Source of the DNA: Pavlovales sp. CCMP2436
Lineage: Eukaryota > Haptophyta > Pavlovophyceae > Pavlovales
Assembly: GCA_026770615.1 (NCBI GenBank)
Contig: MU631345.1
Coordinates: forward strand, 344,347-369,696
Length of the DNA: 25,350 bases
Direction: 5' to 3'
Position 1 is the stretch's first letter, and each line of letters begins with the position of its first letter. The position numbers and the translations under genes are program-made. Below, in pieces: positions 9,078-17,438 of the stretch. Below the pieces are notes generated by a model. That model was not told where the DNA came from and searched no databases. It was given only the letters and a program-made list of their open reading frames with translations.

Positions 9078-9572
9078 TTATTTCGCATCATCCCCACATT
9101 CCGAGTTGTCGATGATAGTTTGGGGCCCGCGAGCTGCGCGGGCCTTAAGCGATTGCGTGACTGCTATGAGGTCATCCGACAGTAGGTTCTCGATCGGCTC
9201 CCACGTGTTCTTGCTCGCCGGGTAGTTCTGCCACTTGACCCGCCACTCATCGCACCGCTTCCTCTTATTGTGGCGGTACGAGACGATCTCCTCGACGTCA
9301 TATGGAAGCTCGAAATCGAGGTCGGGCACAGCGGCGGGCGCGGCGGCGGCACGCGCAGCGGCAGCGGCGGTAGAGGCGGCGGTGGCGCGCGCAGCGGTAA
9401 CGGCGGCAGGGTGCACCCGGTAGATGTGCCCATCTTTTGCAATCATGTTGTCTTTGCACCCCTCGTACACCATCCATTTGCCAGTTGAGCAAGCCAGCGC
9501 GGTGAGCATCGAGGCAAATGGAGCAGTGGACGCGCTCGCTCGCCTTTGCCTACATGAACGGCAGGCACCCAA
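9078..9572 (-). CDS. Chromodomain ORF, retroelement-like fragment
   Basis: A 164-residue open frame. Residues about 90-142 form a chromodomain: PYDVEEIV, then basic residues, EWRVKWQNYP, and NTWEPIENLL. Y91, a Trp at 110 or 114, and W124 are at the positions of the aromatic cage that binds methylated lysine. Residues 56-82 are an Ala-rich linker encoded by a GCN-type tract. Chromodomains at the C-terminus of integrase direct Ty3/gypsy chromoviruses to chromatin. That is the likeliest origin, but no integrase core is visible upstream, so it is a fragment or a different protein. The frame has no ATG at its first codon; the first ATG is residue 22. The repeat at 8902-9076 follows directly. Confidence 0.7.
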   Translation of the reverse strand: MGACRSCRQRRASASTAPFASMLTALACSTGKWMVYEGCKDNMIAKDGHIYRVHPAAVTAARATAASTAAAAARAAAAPAAVPDLDFELPYDVEEIVSYRHNKRKRCDEWRVKWQNYPASKNTWEPIENLLSDDLIAVTQSLKARAARGPQTIIDNSECGDDAK

Positions 9573-9990
9573 TCTGCTTGGCTCCGATCGTGTAGAAGAG
9601 CGGCAGGCGGCCTCCCTCCTCGGCCTCGTCTCTTTCTTTCTTTCATTGTCAAAGCGTACTTAACTTTTTTTTTTAGAAGCATAGAAACGACGATGACTGA
9701 CTTCTTTCTTAACAGAAAAAAAATCGGCGGGTGCTTAACTACCGGGTGCTGCCAATATATGTGACTGTATTAGCTAAAGCAGTCTGTATAAGTGCATATG
9801 TATGCGTTCAAGCTAATAGCTATTAGCTTGTATGTGACAAACATATAACTAACTTGTCACATAGCCCAGTGTGCCCCCTCAAAAGCCCCAGTGTGCGGTG
9901 GCCGATGAGAGGGGTCGGCAGAGAAAAATGGCGGCATAAATGGCGGAGTGGCGGAATGGATCGACGACGAGGGCGGCGATGGCGGAAGGG
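9573..9990. other. Spacer with two hairpins
   Basis: No supported gene. 9640-9730 is T/A-rich. 9809-9830 is a perfect 22-bp palindrome, and 9831-9840 pairs with 9855-9864. A purine-rich tract begins near 9910 and continues into the LINE remnant. Confidence 0.5.
9809..9864. repeat. Perfect palindrome plus adjacent stem-loop
   Basis: CAAGCTAATAG followed by its exact inverse occupies 9809-9830. It is followed immediately by TATGTGACAA (9831-9840), which pairs perfectly with TTGTCACATA at 9855-9864 across a 14-base loop. Confidence 0.9.
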
Positions 9991-11335
9991 GGGTCAAACA
10001 ATAATTGCTTGCGCAGGGAAGGCGGGGAAGGAGGTTGGAGGTTGGAGGTGGGGAAGGAGGAAGTGGAGGTGACGACAGGTGCTCTCGGTGAGCCGCGATG
10101 ACGCCCTTAATGAATTTGTGTTTGGTCGGCTTGCCCAGTAACTTGGTAACGTCTGCTCGCCGTGCGGGGCGCGCGGCAGTCGTCTTCCCTCCTCGCAAAT
10201 GGCTGCTGCGTTCGCTTGTTCAAGAGGATCTTGACCCAGACGGCCGCCGAGCTGCGTCGCTGATTCTCTTGTAATCAGCTTTGGACACGAGCCATTGATC
10301 GATTTGATAACCGTCGCCCGTGCCCGGAAGAGTCCATGTGAGGTAGCGCTTTTTCCGAAAGTACGACAGCACAGTGCACAAATTGTGCTCCTCATGAAGT
10401 TTAGCAGCGCATCCCCAGCCTCGCTCCGCCGCGCGATGCCATGTGGTCCCAGGATGTTACTGTGCGAGTGCTGCTCTTCTCCAAAAGCAGCCGTGCGCAC
10501 GCCCAAAGAGGCGTTGAAATCTCCACCGATCATGACCATTTCATGTTATGTTCTCGGCGAGATTCGACGGAAGCCGCTAGCTGCGAGAGGAAGTCTTCTC
10601 TCTCTGCTGTCGGCTTTTCGCTCGTTGGTGCGTATGCACAGACCACCAGAATATCGAGCGCCTTGTCCTCCGAGTCGCGCATCTTTAAACGCACTGCCAT
10701 CACACGAGGCCCGTAACGAGCCACATATGAGGATGCGTCTGACCATGCACGCCTCGCCGGAGCGCTCAGCACGATGGCAAGTCCACCCGAGGCGTGGCCT
10801 CGGCCCGCAGGCGGGATCGCGTTCGTTTTTACGATCACAATGTTCGCGTTCTCGTCAATCAACGACGTTCGCATTTGCCAAGTCTCCTGCAGGCACGAGA
10901 GGAAGACACCGCGCTGCCGCATGAGCGCGTAGAGGACCTGCTGCTTGTCCCCATTGAATCCTTGCGTGTTCTGCGAGATGAAGTGGGTGTGAAAGTCATT
11001 GGGCTGTTGTTGCGTCGTAGGAGGCTGAGGGTGCCAACCCCTGCCATCGTTCGTGTCTGAGACCATCTTGGAGGAGGGAGTCTCGGCGCGACCCCGTCAC
11101 CAGCGCACCGGGTATGTCCTCGCTCAAACTCCACCCCGTCTGTCTCGGAGTCGACGCGCCACCCCCTCGCGGGTAACGCACTCGGGTGTCCGGGGGAAAA
11201 AGAGACCGGACATCTGACCACGCCGTCTCCAGCGTCGTCTCCGGCTCGAAAAACCCCGCCCGCTTCGGACGTCCAAACACGATGCCCGCCATCGCGTTTG
11301 ATTGATTTAGACTGAAACGACTCAAGTTTAATCAT
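9990..11335 (-). pseudogene. LINE endonuclease remnant (non-LTR retrotransposon)
   Basis: The ORF starting at 11066 opens the apurinic-type endonuclease domain of a non-LTR retrotransposon: FISQNTQGFNG, SCLQETW with the metal-binding Glu, GGLAIVLS, and VVCAYAPTS. It then hits a stop at about 10530. The domain resumes in another frame at 10539 with MIGGDFNASLG (catalytic Asp and Asn). After a further frame change near 10385 it continues as YFRKKRYLTWTLPGTGDG and QIDQWLVSKADYK. In the family the last motif is usually IDH, so the catalytic His appears to be Gln here. The domain thus carries two frame changes and a lost catalytic residue. No reverse transcriptase follows; sequence beyond about 9990 is unrelated. 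It would have nicked target DNA for target-primed reverse transcription. This copy is inactive. Confidence 0.88.
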
Positions 11336-11538
11336 AGAAACTTATCTTCCTGGTGAAGACAAGTTCCTTGCTATCTTAGCCGGACTGCGAATGTCCCGGA
11401 CTAAGAGTCTGGGTGGATCGAGTCAGGTGAATCTGACCAGTGTCAGATTACCTTGACACACACCCTCGATCTGATGAGTAGGGTGGATGATGCAGTTAAG
11501 AATGTGCATGTTGCCAAAACGCCAACGTGATAAAGTTG
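11336..11538 (-). other. Copia 3' non-coding region, possible LTR remnant
   Basis: This stretch separates the pol stop codon from the LINE remnant. On the minus strand a purine-rich GAGGGTG precedes TGTGTCAAGGTAATCTGACA, which could be a polypurine tract and the start of a 3' LTR. The LTR would then end at or be cut by the LINE boundary near 11340. I find no matching copy upstream of gag, so the assignment stays tentative. Confidence 0.35.
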
Positions 11539-14004
11539 CTACTTGAACTTGGTCGTTGGCTTGATCACGTCCGTGATCAGTTTCGCAAAGAGCTTGAACT
11601 GGGCGCCTCCGAGCGGCTTGGTGAAGCCGTCAGCGATGTTGTCGTTGGTGCCCACCTTCTGGATGGAGATGACCTTGTGCTCGACACAGTCGCGAATGAA
11701 GTGATGCCGGATGTCAATGTGCTTGGTGCACGAGTGTAACTTGGGATTGTGCGCGAGGTCGATCGCGCCCTTGTTGTCTTTGAAGAGCGGGAGCGGGGCG
11801 TCGACCTTGATGATGCCCAGGTCGTTGATGATGTCGCAGAAGTAGATGGCCTCCTTGCCGGCGTCGGCGAGGGCGAGGTACTCGGCTTCTGTCGACGAGA
11901 GCGTGGTGATGGACTGCCGAGAGGAGCGCCAGCTGACAGGCGCACCTGCAAAGAAGAAGACATACCCAATTATCGAGCGGCGGCGCTCGAGGTCGGCTGC
12001 CCAGTCGGAGTCGACGTTGGCCATTAGGTGCGGCAGCGTCTCCTCCTTGCACGCCTTGGAGCTGCGGTAGAGGAGACCTTGGTTTGTCGAGCCAGCGAGG
12101 TAGAGCCAGACGCGCTTGGCGGCGTCGAGCGCAGAGCTGGTCGGAGATGTCATCGAGCGCGCGAGGAAGCTTGATGCGAAAGCGACGTCCGGCCGACAGG
12201 TGTTGGAGATGAAGAGCAGCGCCCCGACCATGGAGCGGAAGTTGGAGCTGCCCTCGCGATTGAGTAGCTCGGGCTCGTCCGAGCCGTCGTGCTTGTCGAG
12301 GTCGATCATCATGGGGGACTTCTTCGTAGAGATGTCCAAGAGGTCGAAGCGCTCGAGGCAGGTCGCGATGTAGAGAGGCATCGACATTGTGATGCTCTTC
12401 TCGTCATGCTCGACGTTGACGCCGAGGAAGGTCTTGATGGGGCCGAGGAAGCGGATGTTGTAGAACCCCTTGAGCTCGTCAACGATCTCTGCGCAGGCCG
12501 TTGGGCTTGAAGAGCTCGAGAGCAGAAGGAAGTCGTCCACGAACAAGCCCGCAAGGTCGATGGAGCCGTCCTCACGGATGCGGCGGTAGACAGACCAGGA
12601 GGCGTCGATGCGGTGGAACTTGATGCGTTCAATGATGTCGAGCTTGGTCTTCCACCAGTGTCGGCCACTCTGCTTGAGACCGTTGATGGTGCGGCGGCAG
12701 CGCAGCGCGACCTTGAAGTCGGGCGGCGCGATGACCTTGGCCTGGTAGAGCGGCGGGAGTCCGAGGTGGAGTTGTTCCGAGTCGGGGACCTCAGCGTTGC
12801 GGTATGCTGATGACACATCTGCGCTGCAGACTTGCCAGCGAGAGTCACCGGGCTTGTGCATGAAGGCGGCGTGAACGAGGAGTAAACGCAACGAGTCGTA
12901 GCGCAGCGTCGGGGAGTAGGTCTTGTCGTAGTGGAGACATGGAATTTGCCGAAATCTTTGCGCGACGATGCGCGCCTTGTACTTGTCAACCATCCCGTCG
13001 GCTTGAGGCTTGACCTTGAAGACGAACTTAGTCGGAATGATCGGCGCTCGCTCGCGGATGGAGACCTCGTCCCATGTGTGGAGAACACGGTGGGACTCGA
13101 GCTCAGCGATGATGGCATTGGCCCAATAATTCTTGTAGTCGCCGGCCATGGCGTCCTTGAAGTTCTCGGGCGTCGGCACGTCGGCGGCAAGTAGGACCAC
13201 GTTGGCCGTGTAGTTGTGTCGTGGCTGCTGTCGCAGCCCGACGCGGAGGTCGCCGGTCGGGCGAACGATCGGCGGAGAGGATGGCTCAGAGGAAGGCTCT
13301 GAGGATGGCTCGGAGGATGAAGTCGGCGTGGCGGTGCGTGGCGGCGGCAGCGCGTCATCGTCGTCTGAGTCCGAGTCTTGGTTGAGCGGTGGCGGCGGGT
13401 CGTCGTTAACGTCCTTGCCTACACCCCCATAGGCTGCTCTGTCGGCGGCGATCTGGTTGTCGTCGGGGAAGCCGGAGGTGTTGGTGATCAGGTTGGAGCC
13501 GCTGAAGTGCACGCTCCTTAAAATGTTGTCGGCGATGGTGGACTCGTTGAAGATCACATGCCGAGAGACCGTGATGACGTTGTCGGCTATGACTAGAACG
13601 TATCTGAGGGCGTGGCGCAGCTGGTCGTTCTCTAAAATGCCCGAGGAGCCATACCCGACGAAGTTGCCATGCAGCGCGCGCGGTCCAAACTTGCCGGTGG
13701 CGTCGCGCGGGGCTTGCCATAGATATGCCAATGGGCACTCCCATATGCGGAGCTTGGACAGGGCGGGCGCCTTGCCAAAGAGCTTCTCGTATGGCGAGAG
13801 CTTGTCACCCAGAGAGTTGAGCTGGTTGCTCGTCCACGCAGCGGACTTGATAGCCCACCCCCACCAGCGAGGCGACATGCCGGACGCGTTGAGCATTGTG
13901 CGCACGTCTGGGATGAGGGTGCCAAAGGTGCGCTCTGCGACGCCGTTGGTCTGGGGGTTGTACGGGACGGACACCTCGTTGATGAGCATGTCGTACTTGC
14001 GCAA
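11539..14004 (-). CDS. pol: Copia pol: integrase C-terminus, RT and RNase H
   Basis: An 821-residue uninterrupted frame. Residues 15-35 carry the last integrase catalytic motif, YNPQTNGVAERTFGTL, with Glu at residue 24. Next come the integrase C-terminal region and a Ser/Pro-rich linker with SSEPSSEPSSEPSS repeats (about residues 230-250). The reverse transcriptase starts near residue 290 (FVFKVKPQADGMVDKYKARI, SADVSSAY, NGLKQSGRHWW) and has the catalytic box FVDD at 488-491. The RNase H domain has VDSDWA, LSSTEAEYLALAD and FKDNKGAIDLA, ending in the copia signature TKHIDIRHHFIRD. It would copy element RNA into DNA in virus-like particles. The first codon of the open stretch is TTG; upstream is an in-frame TGA at 14014-14016 with integrase sequence continuing beyond it, so this is the 3' part of a longer pol reading frame. 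Confidence 0.93.
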   Translation of the reverse strand: MRKYDMLINEVSVPYNPQTNGVAERTFGTLIPDVRTMLNASGMSPRWWGWAIKSAAWTSNQLNSLGDKLSPYEKLFGKAPALSKLRIWECPLAYLWQAPRDATGKFGPRALHGNFVGYGSSGILENDQLRHALRYVLVIADNVITVSRHVIFNESTIADNILRSVHFSGSNLITNTSGFPDDNQIAADRAAYGGVGKDVNDDPPPPLNQDSDSDDDDALPPPRTATPTSSSEPSSEPSSEPSSPPIVRPTGDLRVGLRQQPRHNYTANVVLLAADVPTPENFKDAMAGDYKNYWANAIIAELESHRVLHTWDEVSIRERAPIIPTKFVFKVKPQADGMVDKYKARIVAQRFRQIPCLHYDKTYSPTLRYDSLRLLLVHAAFMHKPGDSRWQVCSADVSSAYRNAEVPDSEQLHLGLPPLYQAKVIAPPDFKVALRCRRTINGLKQSGRHWWKTKLDIIERIKFHRIDASWSVYRRIREDGSIDLAGLFVDDFLLLSSSSSPTACAEIVDELKGFYNIRFLGPIKTFLGVNVEHDEKSITMSMPLYIATCLERFDLLDISTKKSPMMIDLDKHDGSDEPELLNREGSSNFRSMVGALLFISNTCRPDVAFASSFLARSMTSPTSSALDAAKRVWLYLAGSTNQGLLYRSSKACKEETLPHLMANVDSDWAADLERRRSIIGYVFFFAGAPVSWRSSRQSITTLSSTEAEYLALADAGKEAIYFCDIINDLGIIKVDAPLPLFKDNKGAIDLAHNPKLHSCTKHIDIRHHFIRDCVEHKVISIQKVGTNDNIADGFTKPLGGAQFKLFAKLITDVIKPTTKFK

Positions 14005-14013
14005 GACGGCCGT

Positions 14014-15204
14014 TCAGGTCGAGGAAGTGAGCTCCGACGCGCCGTCGAGGTGCAGCCGTGCGCCTGCAAGTCGGTGCTGGAGGGAGTTGGCTCCCATCTC
14101 GTCGAGGTAGAGCAGCAGCTTTGCAGGCGCCTCGGACTTGACGTGCATCATGTAGATGCTGGTGTATGCCGTGAAGCCGTCCTTGAAGACGATGGCAAAG
14201 CGCGCAACGTGAGGAGGGAGGCCGTTGATCGGCCCGAGCACGTCGCTGTGGATGATCTCGAACGGTCGAGTCAAAGGAGTGCGCGTGCCGTTGAAGGGCA
14301 GGGCCTTCATCCGCACGACGTTGGACTCAGAGAAGATCTCGGGCTTGGCCTTGGCGCCGGCGATGTCAGGGTGCTGAGCGATCGTGCGGCGGACCGGCGT
14401 GGCGGCCTGCGTGGTTGAAACGGGCCCGCCAGAGGTCGGACGTTTCCTGCGAGAGGTTAGCAGAGAGCGCCTTGTGGATGGTCGGCGTGTAGTCGAGCGG
14501 CACGTTGACCGCGAGCACTTGATGAGGTGATCGATGCAGAACTTGATCTGTGCACGCCGAGTCGACGTGATGGACTTCAGAGAGCCACTGTTGACGTCGA
14601 AGATGATGGAGCAGCCTTGAGCTGCCAGCGAGAGGACTGAGATGAGCGGTGTCTCCAGGCCGTGCACGGAGAGCGCGTCGATGAAGTCAACTCGTAGGTA
14701 TCCGCCGACGTCGTCTGTGAACGTGGCGGAGATGAGGCCGCTGTGCACAGCTTGCATAGCTGCGCGGTTTGCCGCTGAGATGCTGGCCTTTGTCGGCTGT
14801 GGGTCTGTGATGAGTCCCTAGCACTCGTCGACAAGCATGCTGACGGAGCAGCCCGAGTCGAGTGTGGCGTCGAAGACAAACTTGTCGTGCGTCTTGATGG
14901 GCGCCGAGGGGTGCTTGTCCTCTATGTCCTCCGTCACGCTGTAGGCCGTGAGGAGGTGCTGAGCAGGCTTGTAGGTGAACATTGGCAAGCGCGCTTGGCC
15001 GGTCATCCATGTAGGTCTGAGCGACACATTGGGCAGGTTGCCCTTGGGTTGCTGCGGCGGAGGCAGCGCCGTCATGGGAATCGGCTGAAGAGGCGGCGTC
15101 AAGGAAGATTCTTTTGGCGGAGGAGGCGCCGACGTGGAGATCGGCTGAGGAGGCGGCGTCTGAGCTGATTCTTTTGACGGAGGAGGCGCCGACGTGGACT
15201 CTTA
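14014..15204 (-). pseudogene. pol: Copia pol: protease and integrase part, interrupted
   Basis: This lies in the same frame as the RT ORF downstream. From 15204 there is a Pro-rich linker built from a 60-bp tandem repeat (about 15060-15200), then the aspartic protease motif FDATLDSGCSVSML with the catalytic Asp codon at 14857-14859. A TAG at 14818-14820 interrupts the protease. The frame resumes with ISATFTDDVGGYLRVDFIDA and continues to the integrase core: FEIIHSDVLGP (first Asp codon near 14242-14244) and LHLDGASEL (second Asp near 14044-14046). It stops at TGA 14014-14016, just before the Glu motif. Between about 14525 and 14420 the sense passes into another frame (DYTPTIHKALSANLSQETS, DLWRARFNHAG) and returns, so two compensating frame changes are present. 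The Cys pair expected before the core is not seen (SESNVVRMKALPF), so the zinc-binding HHCC motif looks incomplete. Confidence 0.85.
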
Positions 15205-15480
15205 GGATAGGGAAGTTAATAGTTTTATGTTAGAATTTACTTCTAGAATCTGCAGTAGCAGAGAGTTGATCGATTGCGGCTGCATCGGCGGCTGCAAGCT
15301 GGCGAGCGCGAAGTGCTGCGGCGATGTGATCGGCGATGGCGGAGGAGATGTTGTTGGTGCAGGCAGCGGCGTCGTCAGATTGTTCTACGATGGCGGCGAT
15401 GTCGTAGTGTTGTGTGTAGGCGGAGGCGGTTGCGGTGGCTTGAGCATTGAGGAGTACGTGTCCTCCTCAGGCGGCGGCTT
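15205..15480 (-). pseudogene. Copia linker region, Pro/Ala-rich, broken
   Basis: Two overlapping readings make sense in turn. The first is a Pro-rich tract (KPPPEEDTYSSMLKPPQPPP) that stops at about 15385. The second is an Ala-rich, probably helical tract (SAIADHIAAALRARQLAAAD) that stops near 15230. The switch between frames and the stops mark decay. The region joins the cysteine-rich segment to the protease. No catalytic motif is visible. Confidence 0.45.
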
Positions 15481-16205
15481 GTGAGTCAGCGGTGGCGCCG
15501 ATGTGGCCGGGTGCGGCTGCGGCTTGCTGTGCAGTGCCGGCAGCGGCGTAGGCCAGGGTCCAGTGTAGTAGGCCCGTTGCGTGTGGCACGGCTTGCAGAA
15601 GGAAGTAGCCGAGGGTGCAGTTGTGGCAGCGCAGGCGGTCGTTGCCGACCAGCTCACACTCCCAGCACTCGTAAACTACTGTGCTGCAGTCCTTGCAGAC
15701 GAAGTTGTCCTTGTCACCGTGCCAAAGCTCGGGCGGCTCTCCGTCTTAGATGGAGATGAGCTTGACGGTGGCGAAGCGCGCGGTGTGCTTGCAGTTGGAC
15801 ATGTCCTTGACCTGGTCACGGCAGTCCTCGAAGGTGCACGTGTACTTGTACAGGCCGGTCGAGCGCAGGTAGACGCCGACGGATGCGCGAGCGATGCAGC
15901 TCGGCGCGCAGCACTTGGTCGGGTAGATCTCGGAGTTTCCCATGATCTGCCTAGACAGGATGCCGGAGACACGCAGGCGATTGGTGATGTCATCGTCAAG
16001 CGAGTCGTTGTTGAAGGTGTTGGCTCGCCATTGGCGTCGCGCTGTGTGACGGCGTACGTCTCGGAGTCGAGCTTGGCGGTCGAGTTGGTCATTGACGCAC
16101 ACTGCCCGAGTAGAGGTTCTTCTGGGTGCCGAGGTACTGCTTGAAGTGGCAGTTCTTGCCCTTGCAGTATGGTCCGTCTCCTTGCCCGAGGATGCACCGC
16201 GTCGC
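15481..16205 (-). pseudogene. Copia cysteine-rich region after gag
   Basis: This directly continues the gag frame across its TAG: RCILGQGDGPYCKGKNCHFK, reading on to a TGA near 16092. After two frame changes (near 16110 and 16020) it resumes with YPTKCCAPSCIARASVGVYL, YKYTCTFEDCRDQV and SNCKHTARF. A TAA at 15746-15748 follows, then in the same frame VCKDCSTVVYECWECELV and RLRCHNCTLGYFLLQ. Many Cys are arranged as CxxC pairs, suggesting one or two zinc-binding domains. Standard copia elements have only the small CCHC knuckle between gag and protease, so this is an extra module, either captured from a host gene or specific to this lineage. I cannot name its family. As it stands it has at least three stops and two frame changes. 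Confidence 0.6.
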
Positions 16206-17438
16206 CTACTTGCTGCAGTCCTCGGCGAGGCACTGTGTGAGCGTGTTGGGCGAGAGCGGCATCGAGTGCGTGAGCATGTTGGCCAAGAGCGGCGTGTGCG
16301 CAATGGCCTCGGGCGGCAACAGGTGCGCGTTGGCCTCGAGCGGCATGTGCGCGGTGGCCTCGAGCGGCAAGTGCTCGTTGATCTCGATCGGCAGGTGCTC
16401 GTTGATCTCGGGCGGCATGCGGTCGTAGATCTCGAGCGGCAGGTGCTCGTTGATCTCGGGCGGCATGCGCTCGTAGATCTCGAGCGGCAGGTGCGCGTCA
16501 GTCTCGAGTGAGCGGCGGCGCAGCAAGTTGTTCTCGAGCGACGCGCCGTAAGCGCGTAGGTCCTCGTTGAATTGAGCCGTGAGCGTGGCCATGCCGAAAT
16601 GCACGTGCGGCTCACGCGTCTGGATCGCGTAGTTGGCCGCGCGCTTGGCGGCGGCCTGTCCAGAGTTGACCGTGATCGGCTGCTCGTTCTTGGGCGGGAA
16701 GCCGTTCAGTTGCCAGCAGTCTGCGACTGTGTGACTGGTCTTCTTGCAGTGCTCGCATGAGAGCTGAGGACGGGCGGCGCCATTGAAGAGCTTGTTGCGG
16801 GGGATCTGCTTGTAGTTCTTGGCGCCTCCAAGCTCTGGCTTGGCCGCCAGCGCCTGCATCTTGACCAGCGCGTTGCGGCTGGGCGGTTGAGCGGGCGGCG
16901 CGCAGGCTGCACGCTGTGGGGCGATGAACTTGCTCAACTCATCCGTGAAGCGCGCGCGCGCAACAGGCCTCGAGAACGCGTCGAGGGTGAGCTGATTGGT
17001 CTGGGCGAGCAGGAAGTGCAGCGAGGGCGTCGACGTGATCGAGCTGAGCTGGATGATCTGCTCGAACGCCGCTGGGTCCAAGTCGAGGAGCGGCTCGTAT
17101 AGCTGCTTGAGGTAATGGACGGCGGAGAGGGTCTGAGCACCAGAGGTCGATGACGCTGAGTCATGTATTCTGACTATTGCTGTCGCAAACTTGTATAGGT
17201 CGCCGACGTGGGCCTCGACACTCTTGTTGGCGTTGACGAGCTCGATGGAGTTGAGGATCTGCGAGGCAAGGAGGTAGCCGGAGGTGATCTCGTCCGGGTC
17301 GTGGGCGGAGATCTGGCACTTGATCAAGTCCAGGATCGAGTCGTCGATCTTGTAGCTCAACTTCTCGACCCTCTGCGGCGCTGCAGGCGTCATGCGAGGG
17401 GCGCCGCCAGCCGAGTTGTGCTGCTCAAAGACGCTCAC
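16206..17438 (-). CDS. gag: Copia Gag with zinc knuckle and 8-residue repeats
   Basis: A 410-residue open frame from the ATG at 17438 (MSVFEQHNSAGG). Residues about 25-190 match the usual helical copia Gag region (LLASQILNSIE, ALHFLLAQTNQ-type stretches), which builds the particle. A CCHC zinc knuckle, CEHCKKTSHTVADC, occupies residues 228-241 with perfect C-x2-C-x4-H-x4-C spacing. Residues 313-368 are at least seven tandem 8-residue repeats of the type HLPLEINE and RMPPEIYD, encoded by 24-bp units, followed by more degenerate copies to about residue 395. The frame ends at TAG, after which the same frame continues into the cysteine-rich region. It therefore may originally have been longer, or read through. 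Confidence 0.88.
   Translation of the reverse strand: MSVFEQHNSAGGAPRMTPAAPQRVEKLSYKIDDSILDLIKCQISAHDPDEITSGYLLASQILNSIELVNANKSVEAHVGDLYKFATAIVRIHDSASSTSGAQTLSAVHYLKQLYEPLLDLDPAAFEQIIQLSSITSTPSLHFLLAQTNQLTLDAFSRPVARARFTDELSKFIAPQRAACAPPAQPPSRNALVKMQALAAKPELGGAKNYKQIPRNKLFNGAARPQLSCEHCKKTSHTVADCWQLNGFPPKNEQPITVNSGQAAAKRAANYAIQTREPHVHFGMATLTAQFNEDLRAYGASLENNLLRRRSLETDAHLPLEIYERMPPEINEHLPLEIYDRMPPEINEHLPIEINEHLPLEATAHMPLEANAHLLPPEAIAHTPLLANMLTHSMPLSPNTLTQCLAEDCSK
16335..16502 (-). repeat. 24-bp tandem repeat inside gag
   Basis: Seven contiguous units start at 16335, 16359, 16383, 16407, 16431, 16455 and 16479. Each begins CTCGAGCGGCA or CTCGGGCGGCA on the plus strand. Degenerate units of 24-27 bp extend to about 16263. 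All keep the reading frame. Confidence 0.95.

Larger units (their letters stand above)
11440..17438 (-). mobile_element. Ty1/copia-type LTR retrotransposon, degraded
   Basis: On the minus strand the order is gag with a zinc knuckle, a cysteine-rich region, aspartic protease, integrase, reverse transcriptase and RNase H. Integrase before RT identifies the copia (Pseudoviridae) order. The 6-kb body carries stops in frame after gag, inside protease and inside integrase, plus several frame changes. The RT-RNase H part is open for 821 codons. No pair of LTRs is found: the possible 3' LTR at about 11340-11460 has no visible partner between 17440 and 18900. The element is either truncated at its 5' end or its LTRs have diverged too far to see. 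Confidence 0.9.

Noticed and set aside
11577..13744. Several long frames overlapping pol on both strands (for example 12309-13358)
   Set aside because: They are Ser/Arg/Pro-rich shadows of the pol frame, which has clear RT and RNase H motifs.
14887..16144. Plus-strand frames across the copia protease and Cys-rich region
   Set aside because: Antisense shadows with no motifs; the minus strand has recognisable domain order.
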